64,000 nt of DNA from Microbacterium memoriense (lineage in GTDB: Bacteria; Actinomycetota; Actinomycetes; Actinomycetales; Microbacteriaceae): contig NZ_JAODOR010000010.1 in the NCBI RefSeq assembly GCF_025398275.1, forward strand, positions 202,345 through 266,344. Reading direction: 5' to 3'. The notes under the pieces are model-generated. The model was not told the DNA's origin and searched no databases. It saw nothing but the letters and a program-made list of their open reading frames with translations. Of the stretch, positions 1 through 7,608 are shown in pieces (the first letter of the stretch is position 1; every line of letters begins with the position of its first letter). The position numbers and the translations under genes are program-made.

Positions 1-115
1 GGGGGCCGTAGTCCCACGCGGAGCGGGAGCCGCCGTAGATCTCACCGGCCTGGAACACGAACCCGCGGTGACGGGCGAGGGCGATGACTTTGTCGAGGCG
101 GGACTGCTCGGCCAC
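1..115 (-). CDS. glyS: Glycine--tRNA ligase, N-terminal part (cut by window edge)
   Basis: Charges tRNA-Gly with glycine in the cytosol. Reading leftward from GTG at 115 the protein begins [19 protein letters not shown] and continues with [15 protein letters not shown], the conserved N-terminus of the alpha2-type class II glycyl-tRNA synthetase of actinobacteria. Only 38 codons lie in the window; the rest is to the left of base 1. No obvious Shine-Dalgarno sequence precedes the GTG. The gene is divergent in context from the flotillin gene but lies on the same strand as the DUF4870 gene 85 bases upstream. Confidence 0.85.
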   Translation of the reverse strand, partial: MAEQSRLDKVIALARHRGFVFQAGEIYGGSRSAWDYGP

Positions 116-200
116 AGGTGGCTCCAAATGGTCGTGTGCGGGAGTGCGAGAAATCGCGGATGCCGCGAAGAAGGCGGCATCCGTCGATTCTACCGGCGGC

Positions 201-566
201 TCATCGGAGGAACGTGATGCTCATCGGGTAGGTGTACCACTCGCCCGCGTTGGCTTTCACCGCCGCGATGATCGAGAACACGATGCGCAGCACGTAGACG
301 GCTGCCAGGATCACGAAACCGATGAGGACAATGGTGAGGATCCACCCGACGATCTCGGCGATCACCAGCGTGAGCTGGAAGTTCAGCGCGGTCGCGGTGT
401 GCGCGCGGACGAACGGCCCGCGATCCTTCATCACGATGTAGCCGATGAGGGCGGGGAGGAAGCCGAAGAAGATGCCGCCGACGTGGACGAGGGTCGCCCA
501 CATCTTTTCGTCGGACGGGTTCAGCGGCTGCGGCGCGGCGGGATACGGGGGCGGGGGCATGGTCAT
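201..566 (-). CDS. DUF4870 small membrane protein
   Basis: A 121-residue membrane protein of the DUF4870 family, whose function is not established. A proline-rich N-terminus (residues 3-15) is followed by three hydrophobic segments, about residues 25-47, 62-84 and 85-105, with the family signature [18 protein letters not shown] between the first two. The start at 566 is supported by a TAGGCT -10 box (573-578 on the opposite strand) six bases upstream, which would give a leaderless mRNA. An alternative start two codons later exists. It shares a 106-bp divergent promoter region with the flotillin-like gene. Confidence 0.85.
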   Translation of the reverse strand: MTMPPPPYPAAPQPLNPSDEKMWATLVHVGGIFFGFLPALIGYIVMKDRGPFVRAHTATALNFQLTLVIAEIVGWILTIVLIGFVILAAVYVLRIVFSIIAAVKANAGEWYTYPMSITFLR

Positions 567-672
567 GACTCGAGCCTAGAGCGGCCGCATCCCGGACGGA
601 ATCGGGTTAGCCCGACGCCTCTGCGCGCCACCGGGTACGGTCGAAGGACATAGTCGCAACACAGAAAGTCGA

Positions 673-2136
673 GTGCTCGTGGACAATCTCTTCGCCGCCG
701 GAAGCACGCTCGTGATCATCGGGATCGCCGCCGTCGCCGCCATCATCCTGCTGGTCTTCATCCTGATCATGGTGCGCGCCTGGTACAAGGTGGCCAAGGC
801 CGACCAGGCGCTCGTCGTCGTCGGTCGCAATCAGCGGAATGCCGCCGGAGATTCGTCGCGAATCTCGGTGATCACCGGTGGCGGCGCCCTGGTGAATCCG
901 CTGACGCAGCGTGCCGAGATGATTTCGCTCCGCGCACGCCAGATCAAGATCGAGCCGACGGCGCAATCATCGACGGGTGTCACGGTGAACGTCAGCGGAG
1001 TCGCGCTGGTGAAGATCGGGTCGGATCCCGAGCTGGTGCGTCGCGCCGCCGAGCGCTTCCTGTCGCAGGACAGCGCGATCGAGCAGTTCACGACCGAACA
1101 GCTCGAAGGCGCGCTGCGTGGGGTCGTGGCGACGCTGACCGTCGAACAGCTCATGAACGACCGGCAGAAGCTGTCAGACCAGATCGCCGACGGGATCAAG
1201 AGCGACCTGCTCTCCCAGGGGCTCATCCTCGACTCGTTCCAGATCCAGGGCGTCACCGACAAGAACGGGTACATCGACGCGCTCGGCGCGACCGAGGTCG
1301 AACGCGTGCGTCGCGAGGCGGACGTCGCCCGAATCAATGCCGCCCGCGAAGTGCGCGCCCGCCAGATCGCGACCGACGAGGCGAACCTCATCGAGCAGAC
1401 CGCGTTCGACAAGAACTCCGCGGACGCCGCTGCCCAGGTCGGGCGCGCCCGCGCCGAGGCCGACCAGGCCGAAGCACTCGCCCGCGCCGAGCGCGAACAG
1501 GCGGTCCTCCTGCAGGGTGCCGAGAACAAGCAGGCCCAGCTCGATGCCGACATCAACAAGGTCGCCGATGCTGATCTCTACCAGCGCCAGCGCGGTGCCG
1601 ACGCCGAGGCGTACGCGCAGGTCAAGGCGGCCGAAGCGCGCGCCCAGATCGCGGCACAAGAGGCCGAAGCCACACGGCTGCGCGCGCAGGCCGAGGCCGA
1701 CGCCGTGCGTCTGGTCGGGCAAGCGCGAGCCGAAGCGATCTCGGCCGAAGCCGAGGCCCTCTCGAAGAACCAGGAGGCTCTGCTCGCTCAGCGCGCGCTC
1801 GAGACCCTTGTCCCGATGATGACCGAGTTCGCGCGCGGTTTCGACAAGGTCGGCTCGATCACGGTGCTCGGTGGCGAGGGCGCGTCTTCGCACATGGCCA
1901 CCGAGTCGGCGGCAAGCATGCGTGCCACGTTCGACGCGGTCCAGGCGACCACCGGCATCGACCTGCGCGCCGTGATCCAGGGGCAGGCGACCGGTCGCGG
2001 GATGGCGCAGGGGCTCGCCCAGGAGTCCGACCGCGCGAAGACCCGCGCGACGGCGCCCGCCGGCCCGGATGCGGGCCTCGCCGAGGCCACCGCGATCGGC
2101 GCGCAGGTCGCCGCCGGCTCGCAACCCGACGCCTGA
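673..2136 (+). CDS. Flotillin-like SPFH/Band 7 protein
   Basis: A membrane-anchored scaffold of the flotillin family (FloT/YuaG-like), expected to organise membrane microdomains. One transmembrane segment lies at about residues 12-38, then an SPFH/Band 7 domain at about 40-200 (NVSGVALVKIGSDPELVRRA), then a long Ala/Glu-rich coiled coil with repeated AEAEA-type heptads at about 210-370, and a low-complexity C-terminal tail. The length of 487 residues is normal for flotillins. The GTG start at 673 immediately precedes the membrane anchor. No NfeD-type partner gene is adjacent, although floT genes often have one. Confidence 0.88.
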   Translation: MLVDNLFAAGSTLVIIGIAAVAAIILLVFILIMVRAWYKVAKADQALVVVGRNQRNAAGDSSRISVITGGGALVNPLTQRAEMISLRARQIKIEPTAQSSTGVTVNVSGVALVKIGSDPELVRRAAERFLSQDSAIEQFTTEQLEGALRGVVATLTVEQLMNDRQKLSDQIADGIKSDLLSQGLILDSFQIQGVTDKNGYIDALGATEVERVRREADVARINAAREVRARQIATDEANLIEQTAFDKNSADAAAQVGRARAEADQAEALARAEREQAVLLQGAENKQAQLDADINKVADADLYQRQRGADAEAYAQVKAAEARAQIAAQEAEATRLRAQAEADAVRLVGQARAEAISAEAEALSKNQEALLAQRALETLVPMMTEFARGFDKVGSITVLGGEGASSHMATESAASMRATFDAVQATTGIDLRAVIQGQATGRGMAQGLAQESDRAKTRATAPAGPDAGLAEATAIGAQVAAGSQPDA

Positions 2137-2472
2137 CCGGCTGCTGGCCAGCGGGCTTTTCTCAGCAGCTGACCTGAACAGCTCCTGCAGCGCCGCGCGG
2201 ACCGGCACAACGCGGCACGGAAGAACGCGCCGTCCGGCCTGCTGGAGCAGCCTCCTGCAGGAGTTGTTCAGGTCCACCGCGGCGTCCCGCCCTGGGGCGA
2301 ACACCCACGCCGTACACCAGAAATGAACCCGGCCAGATACGTGGTGCGGCGGCTTCTGCCGTACGGAGTTGTCCGGGCTTACCCCGCACAGCTCTGACCC
2401 GCCTTCCCCCATCGCTAGCCTCGGACTCGCTCGGCGAATCGCGCCAGGTGGTCACGGCCGGAGGAGTACGCC
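2137..2472. other. 336-bp intergenic region with inverted repeat and promoter
   Basis: No convincing gene is present. Just after the flotillin stop there is a 10-bp palindrome GCTGGCCAGC (2143-2152) followed by GGGCTTTT, a possible weak terminator. The middle holds the 20-bp inverted repeat annotated separately. At 2416-2421 there is a TAGCCT -10-like box, about 50 bases ahead of the next gene, and GGAGGAG (2460-2466) is its ribosome binding site. Short open frames across the repeat are by-products of its symmetry. Confidence 0.6.
2171..2274. repeat. 20-bp inverted repeat with 64-bp spacer
   Basis: The left arm (2171-2190) is GACCTGAACAGCTCCTGCAG. The right arm (2255-2274) is its reverse complement with a single mismatch. 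The right arm is overlapped by a perfect 12-bp palindrome CTCCTGCAGGAG (2252-2263). The arms could be the ends of a small non-autonomous element, an operator pair, or a long-range RNA hairpin; no transposase-like frame lies between them. Confidence 0.7.
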
Positions 2473-3747
2473 ATGGGGACGCTGACAGAACGATCGCTCC
2501 GGTCCTACATCGATAACGCGAAAGAGTCAGGAGAACTCGACGATCTGCGCCCGATCGGCCTGGAAGAGATCCGCTATGCGATGCGTCTCGGCCTCATCGT
2601 CAACCAGTTCGACGAGACGGGTGAGCCCGTCGGTATCCGCAGCGACGAGCTGTACTCCGGAGCGTTCCTGGAGCGTGCGCTGCCCACAGCCCGGCTCGAC
2701 GCGAGTCTCTTGCGCGAGGCGCTGAGCACGATCGACGACGTCGATGCTCGTGGGCTTCGCTTGCACCGCGTGATCATCGACGGCCCGATAGACCTCAACT
2801 GGCTCACGGCTCCGTTCGCCATCGGCTTCGAGGGGTGCGTGCTGTCGGGTATTTCGATGGACCGCTTTTCTGCCCGACTTCTCAGTTTCGACAGTTGCCT
2901 CTTCATCGGCCCTCGCTCCGCCGTGGACGCAAGCGGCACCCACATCGAAGCAGACGTGCGGTTCTTCGGATGCGAAGGTTTGCAGCAGTTGTTTCTCGTG
3001 GACTCCCAGATCGGGAGCCTCGAGTTGCGGCCGGATTCGTTCCCCCGCGATGAGACGCTCCGCATGCGGGTCGTCCTCTCCGGAACACGCATCGAAACGC
3101 TCAGCATCGACGGCTCCGAGGGCGTGGAGTCGGTCGCGGCCATCGGCTCACCGAACCGCATCGAAATCGGCAGACTCATCCTGCACCTCCCCGAACGGCC
3201 CGCCGAAGACGCCCGTGCACACGAGTGGATCAGTGCATGGCTGCGCCGTGGCGCAGCAGGGTCTCACGCGCCACAAGTGTGGGAGCAGTTCGCTCGTGCG
3301 CTTGACGAGAGCGCTGATGCCGGTGAGGCCACCGAACTTCGCATCGAAGCGGAACGCGATCGTTCGCAGACGCGGCCGTGGTTTCGCCGGGCACTCGACT
3401 CCGTGCTGGATGTAACCACCGGCTTTTTCTACAAGAACACCCGCGCGCTGTGGTGGCTCCTCGGCTGCTGGATCGCCATCACCGCCGTGACGATTGCGGC
3501 CTTCGACGACGTCTATGCCTTGAATGCCGCCGCCGGCGCGCCCAACGCGGACCCAGGGTTCCGCGTCGCCTGGTCTCTCGTCTTCGCTGCGAACACAGCG
3601 ATCATCCCTCTCGACCTCGGGTTCGCCGCGCTGTGGCCCAGCAGCGTCGGCCTCGTCGCAGCCTTCGGATTGCTCAAATTGCTGTCGATCATCCTCTTCG
3701 GACTCTTCATCGCGGGTGCGACCGGCCTGGTCAACCGGGGAAGATAG
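2473..3747 (+). CDS. Beta-helix-like protein with three C-terminal membrane segments
   Basis: Function unknown. Residues about 90-235 contain irregular repeating short beta-type segments (for example GCVLSGISMDRFSA, FDSCLFIG, FFGCEGL) resembling a degenerate pentapeptide-repeat or right-handed beta-helix. Residues 268-300 form a helical linker (QVWEQFARALDESADAGEAT), followed by membrane segments at about 325-344, 364-382 and 393-420. The pattern PLDLGFAALWP between segments two and three recalls the PxxDLG...W motif seen in actinobacterial membrane-anchored pentapeptide-like proteins. ATG at 2473 has GGAGGAG seven bases upstream. It converges on menC with four bases between stops and no terminator. 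Confidence 0.6.
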   Translation: MGTLTERSLRSYIDNAKESGELDDLRPIGLEEIRYAMRLGLIVNQFDETGEPVGIRSDELYSGAFLERALPTARLDASLLREALSTIDDVDARGLRLHRVIIDGPIDLNWLTAPFAIGFEGCVLSGISMDRFSARLLSFDSCLFIGPRSAVDASGTHIEADVRFFGCEGLQQLFLVDSQIGSLELRPDSFPRDETLRMRVVLSGTRIETLSIDGSEGVESVAAIGSPNRIEIGRLILHLPERPAEDARAHEWISAWLRRGAAGSHAPQVWEQFARALDESADAGEATELRIEAERDRSQTRPWFRRALDSVLDVTTGFFYKNTRALWWLLGCWIAITAVTIAAFDDVYALNAAAGAPNADPGFRVAWSLVFAANTAIIPLDLGFAALWPSSVGLVAAFGLLKLLSIILFGLFIAGATGLVNRGR

Positions 3748-3751
3748 CTCG

Positions 3752-4885
3752 CTACCGCCGCAGTTCGACCCGCTCGACCGTGAAGGCATCGAGGGCCGCA
3801 CGGTCGATCTCCACGCCGATCCCCGGTCCGGTCGGCACGCGCACGTGTCCGCCCTCGAGCACGGCCGGCTCGGTCACGATGTCGCGCGCGTAGAACCGAT
3901 CCGACGCTGACACGTCGCCGGGGAGAGTGAAGCCCGGCAGCGCGGCGAGCGCCGCGTTCGCCGCGCGCCCGATCCCGGTCTCCAGCATCCCGCCGCACCA
4001 CACCGGGATTCCCGCATCCCGGCACAGATCGTGGATCGCGACGGCCTCGAGGTAGCCGCCGATGCGCCCGGCCTTGATGTTGATGATGGATGCCGCGCCG
4101 AGCGCGAGCGCGTCGGCCGCGGCCTTGCGGGACGTGATCGATTCGTCGAGGCAGACGGGGGTATGCAAGCGCCGGGCGAGGGTGGCGTGGTCGACGAGGT
4201 CGTCTTCCTGCAGGGGCTGTTCGATCAGCAGGAGGTCGAAGCGGTCGAGCTCGGCGAGGGCGTCCGCGTCGGCGAGTGTGAACGCGGAGTTCGCATCGAC
4301 CTGGAGCGGAATCGCCCCGAAGGCGTCTCTGACCGCGGCAGTGTCGAGGATGTCGCGACCGGGTTTGATCTTGATCTTGATGCGGACGTAGCCCTGATCG
4401 AGATAACCGCCGACGGTCTCGACGAGAGCGGCGGGATCAGCCTGGATGCCGACACTCACCCCGCTCGGCACACGATCGACCGTGGCGCCCAAGTATTCGC
4501 CGAGCGGGCGCCCCTCGGCCCGGAGCGCGGCGTCGAGGATCGCGAGTTCGAGGCCCGCCTTGACCATCCGGTGCCCGACGAAGGGCGCCAGCACCCCGGC
4601 GACCTTCTCGGGAGCGAGGGTACCGGCATCCAACAGCGCGGGAATCAGGAAGCGCGCGGCGACATCCCACGCGCCCTGCGTGTACTCGCTCGAGTACAGC
4701 GGCGCCTGCTGGGTGACGATCTCACCCCACCCCTCGCCATCGGAGGTCAGCGCGCGCACGACGATGACCTCGCGGACGGTCTCGGTCCCGAACGACGTCG
4801 TGAACGGAGCGACGAGCGGAAGGTGCAGAACACGAAGCTCGACACCCTCGAGTGTGACGGATGCGGCGGCGCGGGCGATCGGCAT
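3752..4885 (-). CDS. menC: o-Succinylbenzoate synthase / N-succinylamino acid racemase family
   Basis: An enolase-superfamily enzyme that dehydrates SHCHC to o-succinylbenzoate in menaquinone synthesis; members of this branch often also racemise N-acylated amino acids. The 377 residues show the N-terminal capping domain, the catalytic lysine motif KIKIKPG, the metal ligands in QVDANSAF, IEQPL and CLDES, and the second catalytic lysine in IINIKAGRIGG. ATG at 4885 lies six bases after a TAGCCT -10 box (4892-4897 on the opposite strand), so the mRNA is probably leaderless. No other men genes adjoin it, so the racemase alternative cannot be excluded. The GNAT gene at 6715 is of a type sometimes found near this family. 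Confidence 0.82.
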   Translation of the reverse strand: MPIARAAASVTLEGVELRVLHLPLVAPFTTSFGTETVREVIVVRALTSDGEGWGEIVTQQAPLYSSEYTQGAWDVAARFLIPALLDAGTLAPEKVAGVLAPFVGHRMVKAGLELAILDAALRAEGRPLGEYLGATVDRVPSGVSVGIQADPAALVETVGGYLDQGYVRIKIKIKPGRDILDTAAVRDAFGAIPLQVDANSAFTLADADALAELDRFDLLLIEQPLQEDDLVDHATLARRLHTPVCLDESITSRKAAADALALGAASIINIKAGRIGGYLEAVAIHDLCRDAGIPVWCGGMLETGIGRAANAALAALPGFTLPGDVSASDRFYARDIVTEPAVLEGGHVRVPTGPGIGVEIDRAALDAFTVERVELRR

Positions 4886-4906
4886 GCGCCCAGGCTAGTG
4901 CGGCGG

Positions 4907-5042
4907 CCGGGCCCCGAGCGCGAGCAGAGGGGATGTGCGCTCGGGAGGATGAATCCCGCGAATTCACCCTCACCTGCGCACATCCCCTCTCGCAATGCTC
5001 AGTTCACCGAGCGGGCGGATGCCGGGCCCCGAGCGCGAGCAG
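4907..5042. repeat. Intergenic direct and inverted repeats between ohr and menC
   Basis: Two identical 21-bp direct repeats containing GGGCCCCGAGCGCGAGCAG lie at 4907-4927 and 5022-5042. Between them is a perfect 15-bp inverted repeat, AGAGGGGATGTGCGC at 4926-4940 and its complement at 4976-4990, with a 35-bp loop. The second direct repeat ends at the ohr stop codon. The hairpin would lie in the 3' end of the ohrR-ohr transcript and upstream of the menC promoter. Confidence 0.75.
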
Positions 5043-5045
5043 TGC

Positions 5046-5468
5046 TCAGTCGTCGACGACGGTGACCCGCACCTCGATGTTGCCGCGCGTCGCGTTGGAG
5101 TACGGGCACACCTGGTGGGCGGCATCGGCGAGCGCCTGCGCGACGTCATGATCGACGTCGGGGATGTTGACCTCGAGCTCGACGGCCAACTGGAACCCGC
5201 CCTCTCCGTTCGAGCCGATGCCGACGCGTGACCCGACGCTCGACCCCTCGATCGCGACCTTCTGCGCACGCGCGACGGACTGCAGCGCGCTGTGGAAGCA
5301 GGCCGCGTAGCCGGCGGCGAACAGGAGCTCGGGGTTCGGAGCGCCACCGGCGCCGCCCATCTCCTTCGGGACGCGCACGTCGAAGTCCAGGATGCCGTCG
5401 CTCGTGCGGACGTGTCCGTTGCGGCCGCCGCCGGTCGCGAGCGCCTCTGCGGTGTAGAGAGTGTCCAT
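5046..5468 (-). CDS. ohr: Organic hydroperoxide resistance protein Ohr
   Basis: A cytosolic OsmC-family thiol peroxidase that reduces organic hydroperoxides. The 140-residue protein has both catalytic cysteines, Cys57 (YAACFHSAL) and Cys121 (QVCPYSNATRGN), in the normal Ohr context, plus the usual Arg21 (HVRTSDG) and Glu47 (NPELLF). ATG at 5468 is preceded by GAAAGGA. It is the second gene of a two-gene operon, 22 bases behind ohrR, and is therefore under the OhrR operator. Confidence 0.95.
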   Translation of the reverse strand: MDTLYTAEALATGGGRNGHVRTSDGILDFDVRVPKEMGGAGGAPNPELLFAAGYAACFHSALQSVARAQKVAIEGSSVGSRVGIGSNGEGGFQLAVELEVNIPDVDHDVAQALADAAHQVCPYSNATRGNIEVRVTVVDD

Positions 5469-5490
5469 GGTGTGTCCTTTCGTGGAGGTC

Positions 5491-5937
5491 TTATGCGGCC
5501 GCGCGGTGGGTGGCCGCGAGCTCACGCATGCTGTCGGTGATCGCGCCCAGTTGGCGCAAGAGCTCGGGAAGGTCGCCCCCACCGCCGAGGAAGGCCGGGA
5601 CCAGACAGCCGACGGCATCCATCACCGCGGCGTGGACCGTGCGCCCCTCGTCCGTGAGCCGCACGCGCACGACGCGCTCGTCGTCCGTGTCACGGCGTCG
5701 CGCGACGAGCCCTCGGTCGTCGAGTCGACGCAGCAGAGGCGAGAGCGTGCCCGAATCGAGGCTCATCTCGTCGCCGAGTTCGGAGACAGTGCGCTCCCCC
5801 GTCGCGAGCACGACCATCGCGAGGTACTGCGGATAGGTGAGCCTCCAGGGCTTCAGAACCTCGCGGTAGGCCTGCGTCGTCGCGTGGGATGCCGTGTACA
5901 TCGCGAAGCAGACGAAGTCGTCGAGAGCGGTGGCCAT
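5491..5937 (-). CDS. ohrR: MarR-family peroxide sensor OhrR
   Basis: Repressor that releases DNA when its N-terminal cysteine is oxidised by organic peroxides. Cys10 (DFVCFAMY) corresponds to the reactive cysteine of OhrR, and the winged helix-turn-helix (LTYPQYLAMVVL, LDSGTLSPLLRRL) is intact; a further Cys (AVGCLVPAF) could form the disulfide of two-Cys OhrR types. The start at 5937 is chosen because an upstream in-frame ATG at 5955 would lie inside the operator. With no Shine-Dalgarno, a TTGTGC-17 nt-AATGCT promoter ending six bases before 5937 predicts a leaderless mRNA. Confidence 0.93.
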   Translation of the reverse strand: MATALDDFVCFAMYTASHATTQAYREVLKPWRLTYPQYLAMVVLATGERTVSELGDEMSLDSGTLSPLLRRLDDRGLVARRRDTDDERVVRVRLTDEGRTVHAAVMDAVGCLVPAFLGGGGDLPELLRQLGAITDSMRELAATHRAAA

Positions 5938-5945
5938 ACCAAAAG

Positions 5946-5974
5946 CATTGCACACAATTCAATTGTGCACAATG
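5946..5974. promoter_or_regulatory. OhrR operator over the ohrR-ohr promoter
   Basis: A 29-bp imperfect palindrome (24 of 28 positions pair) centred on base 5960 with the perfect core CACAATTCAATTGTG (5953-5967). The AATT/AATT core matches the AT-rich OhrR box described in other bacteria and stands out from the GC-rich surroundings. It fills the spacer between the predicted -35 (TTGTGC) and -10 (AATGCT) of ohrR, so binding should block RNA polymerase directly. Confidence 0.88.
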
Positions 5975-5977
5975 AGG

Positions 5978-6637
5978 CTACGGCAGCTCGGCGTAGGCCC
6001 GCACCGGGAACGTGCCGAACCCCTCGATCGCGGGCGGCGCCGCCGTGAACCGCGCGCCCGACGCGGGCACGTCCTCCAGCCGGGTGAGGTGCTCGACGAC
6101 ATGGATGCCGGCATCCAACAACAGCGTGTGCGCCGGACGCTCGCCGCCGGACTCGGTGTCGTCGATGTTGACCGAGTCGATGCCGACGAGCCTGGCCCCC
6201 GCCGCGATGAGGGCGCGAGCACCGTCCTCACTCAGGAACGGGGCCCCGGCGCCGTACTCCGGGGTGCCGAAGAATCGATCCCACCCGGTGTGCAGCAGGA
6301 CGGCCGCGCCACCGAGGTCGCGACCGGCGAAGGTGTCGGCGCCGATCCCCCGGGTGCCCGCGTCCTGCAGGTGGAAGACTTCGGCGCGAAGGCCCACCAG
6401 GCTCGCGAGGTCGAGGCCCGCCAGGTCGGGACCCTCCGCGTAGCGATGGAACGGAGAGTCGAGATACGTGCCGGTGTTGCCGATCATCGTGATGATGTCC
6501 ATCGCGAACTCGGTCCCGGGTGCATAGTTCGCGCGGGACGCCTCACGCGTGAGGTGCGAAGTGATCACCGGCGCGGGAAGCCCCGGGTACGTGACGAGTC
6601 CGGCGCGGATGGGGTGGCTGAGATCGACGATCGACAT
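5978..6637 (-). CDS. Cyclase-family (kynurenine formamidase-like) protein
   Basis: A 219-residue member of the metal-dependent hydrolase family that includes kynurenine formamidase and polyketide cyclases. The fold signature is recognisable (GAAVLLHTGWDRFFG, VGIDSVNID, GIHVVEHLTRL), but the usual metal site HxGTHxDxPxH reads NTGTYLDSPFH here, so two histidine ligands are Asn and Tyr. The real substrate is unknown. ATG at 6637 is preceded by a TACGCT box seven bases upstream. The gene sits between ohrR and a GNAT gene, all on the minus strand. Confidence 0.75.
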   Translation of the reverse strand: MSIVDLSHPIRAGLVTYPGLPAPVITSHLTREASRANYAPGTEFAMDIITMIGNTGTYLDSPFHRYAEGPDLAGLDLASLVGLRAEVFHLQDAGTRGIGADTFAGRDLGGAAVLLHTGWDRFFGTPEYGAGAPFLSEDGARALIAAGARLVGIDSVNIDDTESGGERPAHTLLLDAGIHVVEHLTRLEDVPASGARFTAAPPAIEGFGTFPVRAYAELP

Positions 6638-6714
6638 AGCCGCCAGCGTAGGGTTTCGCGCTGGCGGCCTACACACGCGGGCGCGAGGTTGGCAGAAATA
6701 ACCGGCCAGTCGGC

Positions 6715-7425
6715 TCACATCCGACGGGCGAAGAGGTATCCGCGCTCGTCATCGAATCCGGTGACCACGAACCCGTCCGAGAGCAGCCCGCCGAAGGCAT
6801 CGCGCACGCGGTAGCGCCACTCCAGCGCTTCGGTCGGATCGGCGCGGCGGAGGGTCTCGATGTCGTGCGGCACGGGGACCGACGTGACGACGTCCTCTTC
6901 ACGCGGGGCGGATGCCGGTGCCGCCAGCGCCCACGACGCCATCAATCTGTCTGACTCATCGCCGCGGTTCACACCGTCGTCCATCGCGCCGTAGTGGTCG
7001 ATCAGGTACTCGGTGATGTGCACGCCGAGCACCCGCACGTTGAAGTGCGCGTTGCGCGCGACGAGCGGGTCGAAGGTCCACGTGATGTGCCCCACGCCCT
7101 GCGCGAGCGCCCACACGCGCTGGTGATTCTTGAGCAATCGCCCGAGACTGCGGCCGCGATAGTCGGGCAGGATGCCGGTGATGTGCGAGTGCATCGATCG
7201 CTCCGCGGGCGCTGCGAACCAGGCTGCGGAGGCGCCGATCATCCGGTCGCCGTCGAAGAGGCCGACGGCATAGTTGCCCGAATGTGCGAGTGCGCGCAGC
7301 AGATTGGGCGGCATGCCGGTGCGATCGCCGCCCCAGACCTCGCTCAGCACCTCGCTCGCCGTGAAGATCTGCTCGACGGATTCCAGCGCGCGGATGTCGA
7401 TGCCCGCGGGCTGATCGTCTGCCAT
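6715..7425 (-). CDS. GNAT-superfamily acetyltransferase (COG3375 type)
   Basis: A 236-residue predicted acyl-CoA N-acyltransferase. The CoA-binding loop is visible as ILPDYRGRSLGRLLK (about residues 84-98). The protein is longer than single-domain GNATs, with a C-terminal extension ending in FDDERGYLFARRM. Relatives of this group are sometimes encoded beside N-succinylamino acid racemases, and a menC/racemase-family gene lies 1.8 kb downstream, so a role in N-acyl amino acid metabolism is possible. Start at ATG 7425 is six bases after a TAACCT box (7432-7437 on the opposite strand). Confidence 0.8.
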   Translation of the reverse strand: MADDQPAGIDIRALESVEQIFTASEVLSEVWGGDRTGMPPNLLRALAHSGNYAVGLFDGDRMIGASAAWFAAPAERSMHSHITGILPDYRGRSLGRLLKNHQRVWALAQGVGHITWTFDPLVARNAHFNVRVLGVHITEYLIDHYGAMDDGVNRGDESDRLMASWALAAPASAPREEDVVTSVPVPHDIETLRRADPTEALEWRYRVRDAFGGLLSDGFVVTGFDDERGYLFARRM

Positions 7426-7475
7426 GCCCCCAGGTTAGGCGCTGCGGCCGATCACGCGCATGCCGCACCGCAACG

Positions 7476-7562
7476 TCGCCGAGTGCGCTGGTTCGCGCCG
7501 AGCGCGCCGGTCGCCCGCCGTGCGGGAGGGGCGCAGTCGCGAGAAACCAGCGCACTCGGCGA
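7476..7562. repeat. Perfect 18-bp inverted repeat in a divergent promoter region
   Basis: TCGCCGAGTGCGCTGGTT (7476-7493) and its exact complement (7545-7562) flank a 51-bp GC-rich loop. It lies between the divergent GNAT and MFS starts, so it is not a terminator. The left half, including the loop words GCCGAG and GCGCCGG, recurs with changes at 47591-47653. Confidence 0.8.
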
Positions 7563-7608
7563 AGGGAGCGACGGCCCCGGCCCCGGCGAGCGTGGATAGC
7601 CTCGATGA

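Noticed and set aside
2069..2326. Short open frames across 2137-2330 as a gene
   Set aside because: They are produced by the inverted repeat, have no ribosome site and no recognisable protein.
4907..5042. Two 21-bp direct repeats as a minimal CRISPR or as att sites
   Set aside because: Only two copies, no cas gene, integrase or tRNA nearby.
5938..5955. Longer OhrR starting at ATG 5955
   Set aside because: That codon lies inside the operator and upstream of the predicted transcription start.
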